Position numbers and translations under genes: made by a program. The notes under the pieces are model-generated. The model ran no database searches and had not been told where the DNA came from. It saw only the letters and a program-made list of their open reading frames with translations. Shown here in pieces: positions 34,079 through 34,710 of a stretch of DNA of 34,710 nt. Source of the stretch: Caldifarciminota bacterium (GTDB lineage: Bacteria > Hydrothermota > Tepidihabitantia > Tepidihabitantales > Tepidihabitantaceae); NCBI GenBank assembly GCA_026397595.1, contig JAPLUO010000454.1:1-34710 (forward strand). Reading direction: 5' to 3'. The first letter of the stretch is position 1. Each line of letters begins with the position of its first letter.

Positions 34079-34522
34079 GTGGACACGGTCGGCGGGCCGC
34101 GTTGGGTCGCGGATTTCTGGGGGCATGTGAAGAGCACGAAACTGGCTATGACAGATTCCATCACAGAGTTTAGGACAGAGTTTCCGGTAGAGTCTATCTT
34201 GGAGTCTGGGATAGAGTCTCCGGTAGATTCTATCTTGGAGTCTCGGTTGGTATCTATCTTGGATTCTATCTTGGAGTATCGGTCAGAATCCAGGGCAGAT
34301 TTTATCTTGGAGTCTCGGTTGGAGTCTCGGCCAGATTCTATCTTGGATTCTCGGTCGGAATCTACCTTGGATTCTATCTCGGTTTCTATCTTACGGTCCA
34401 GGTTGGATTCTATCTTGGAGTCTCGGATAGAATCGCCTTTAGAGTCGGGGTTGGAACCATTCCCCCAATCACCGGGGGGTCGAGGCCGGGGGGTGGCGTT
34501 TTCTGCGTGTATGTATCAGTAA
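34079..34522 (+). CDS. tetrapeptide-repeat ORF ([DE]S[IR]L)n spanning the 12-nt array; coding status uncertain
   Basis: Open frame through the entire array (GTG 34079 or ATG 34148): ESILESGIESPVDSILESRLVSILDSILEYRSESRADFILESRL... Confidence 0.35.
   Translation: MDTVGGPRWVADFWGHVKSTKLAMTDSITEFRTEFPVESILESGIESPVDSILESRLVSILDSILEYRSESRADFILESRLESRPDSILDSRSESTLDSISVSILRSRLDSILESRIESPLESGLEPFPQSPGGRGRGVAFSACMYQ
34154..34453. repeat. 25 x 12-nt in-register tandem array, GA[G/T/A]TCT-N6 units, with 18 GANTC sites
   Basis: Alternating unit types GATTCTATCTTG and GAGTCTCGGTTG with no indel over 300 nt. Confidence 0.9.
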
Positions 34523-34654
34523 TTCAAGGGGTTGGAAATTGAGGCGTCGAAAAGTCGCATGTTCCGGGACCGGGTCACGGCGGGCGAGACCGGGGTGCAT
34601 TATTTCGGGCTCCTGATGATGATAGTCTATTGAGGACCTAAAAAGAGGAGCAAT

Positions 34655-34710
34655 CATGCTGGAAAGTGAATTGGAGCCCGAGTTCGTGAGTCTGCTGGAA
34701 ACGATTCGCC
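34655..34710 (+). CDS. start of an unidentified gene, truncated by window end
   Basis: aaagaggagcaatcATG; MLESELEPEFVSLLETIR... Confidence 0.5.

Noticed and set aside
34154-34453. CRISPR array
   Set aside because: Contiguous 12-nt degenerate tandem units with no unique spacers and no cas genes nearby.

Overview
This GC-rich bacterial window looks chromosomal; the lineage is not determinable from sequence alone, though the style resembles poorly cultured candidate phyla. From left to right it contains: (1) the N-terminus of an IS1380-type transposase on the minus strand, running off the left edge; (2) a polytopic membrane protein with a near-consensus promoter directly abutting its ATG; (3) a duplicated flp pilin region with two intact copies and one frameshifted copy; (4) a largely complete Tad/Flp pilus locus: CpaA/TadV, TadE/TadG-like proteins, CpaB/RcpC, CpaC secretin, CpaF/TadA, TadB, TadC, a TPR-like protein, a divergent Flp-like protein and a polytopic membrane protein; (5) a repeat-rich, decayed region with a beta-propeller-like lipoprotein, a HAD fragment and an SBBP-type propeller protein; (6) a three-gene secreted-protein operon: a metzincin-like protease, an unknown secreted protein and a giant ~3,025-aa modular protein (propeller, beta-helix, CARDB-like and Kelch-like repeats, C-terminal sorting-like domain); (7) an exact 25 x 12-nt GANTC-phased tandem array. 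The most notable non-gene signals are: a 205-bp MITE-like element (19-bp perfect TIRs, 5-bp TSD TTCTA) that breaks the giant gene with a stop codon and whose in-silico excision restores the frame exactly; a second MITE-like element (TSD ACTGT) at 17.7 kb; a family of purine/pyrimidine-asymmetric, imperfectly palindromic low-complexity inserts scattered through the Tad locus, mostly in-frame within coding sequence; a palindrome inserted in-frame in the transposase; and the 12-nt GANTC array. No searches were run. All family assignments rest on motif recognition.
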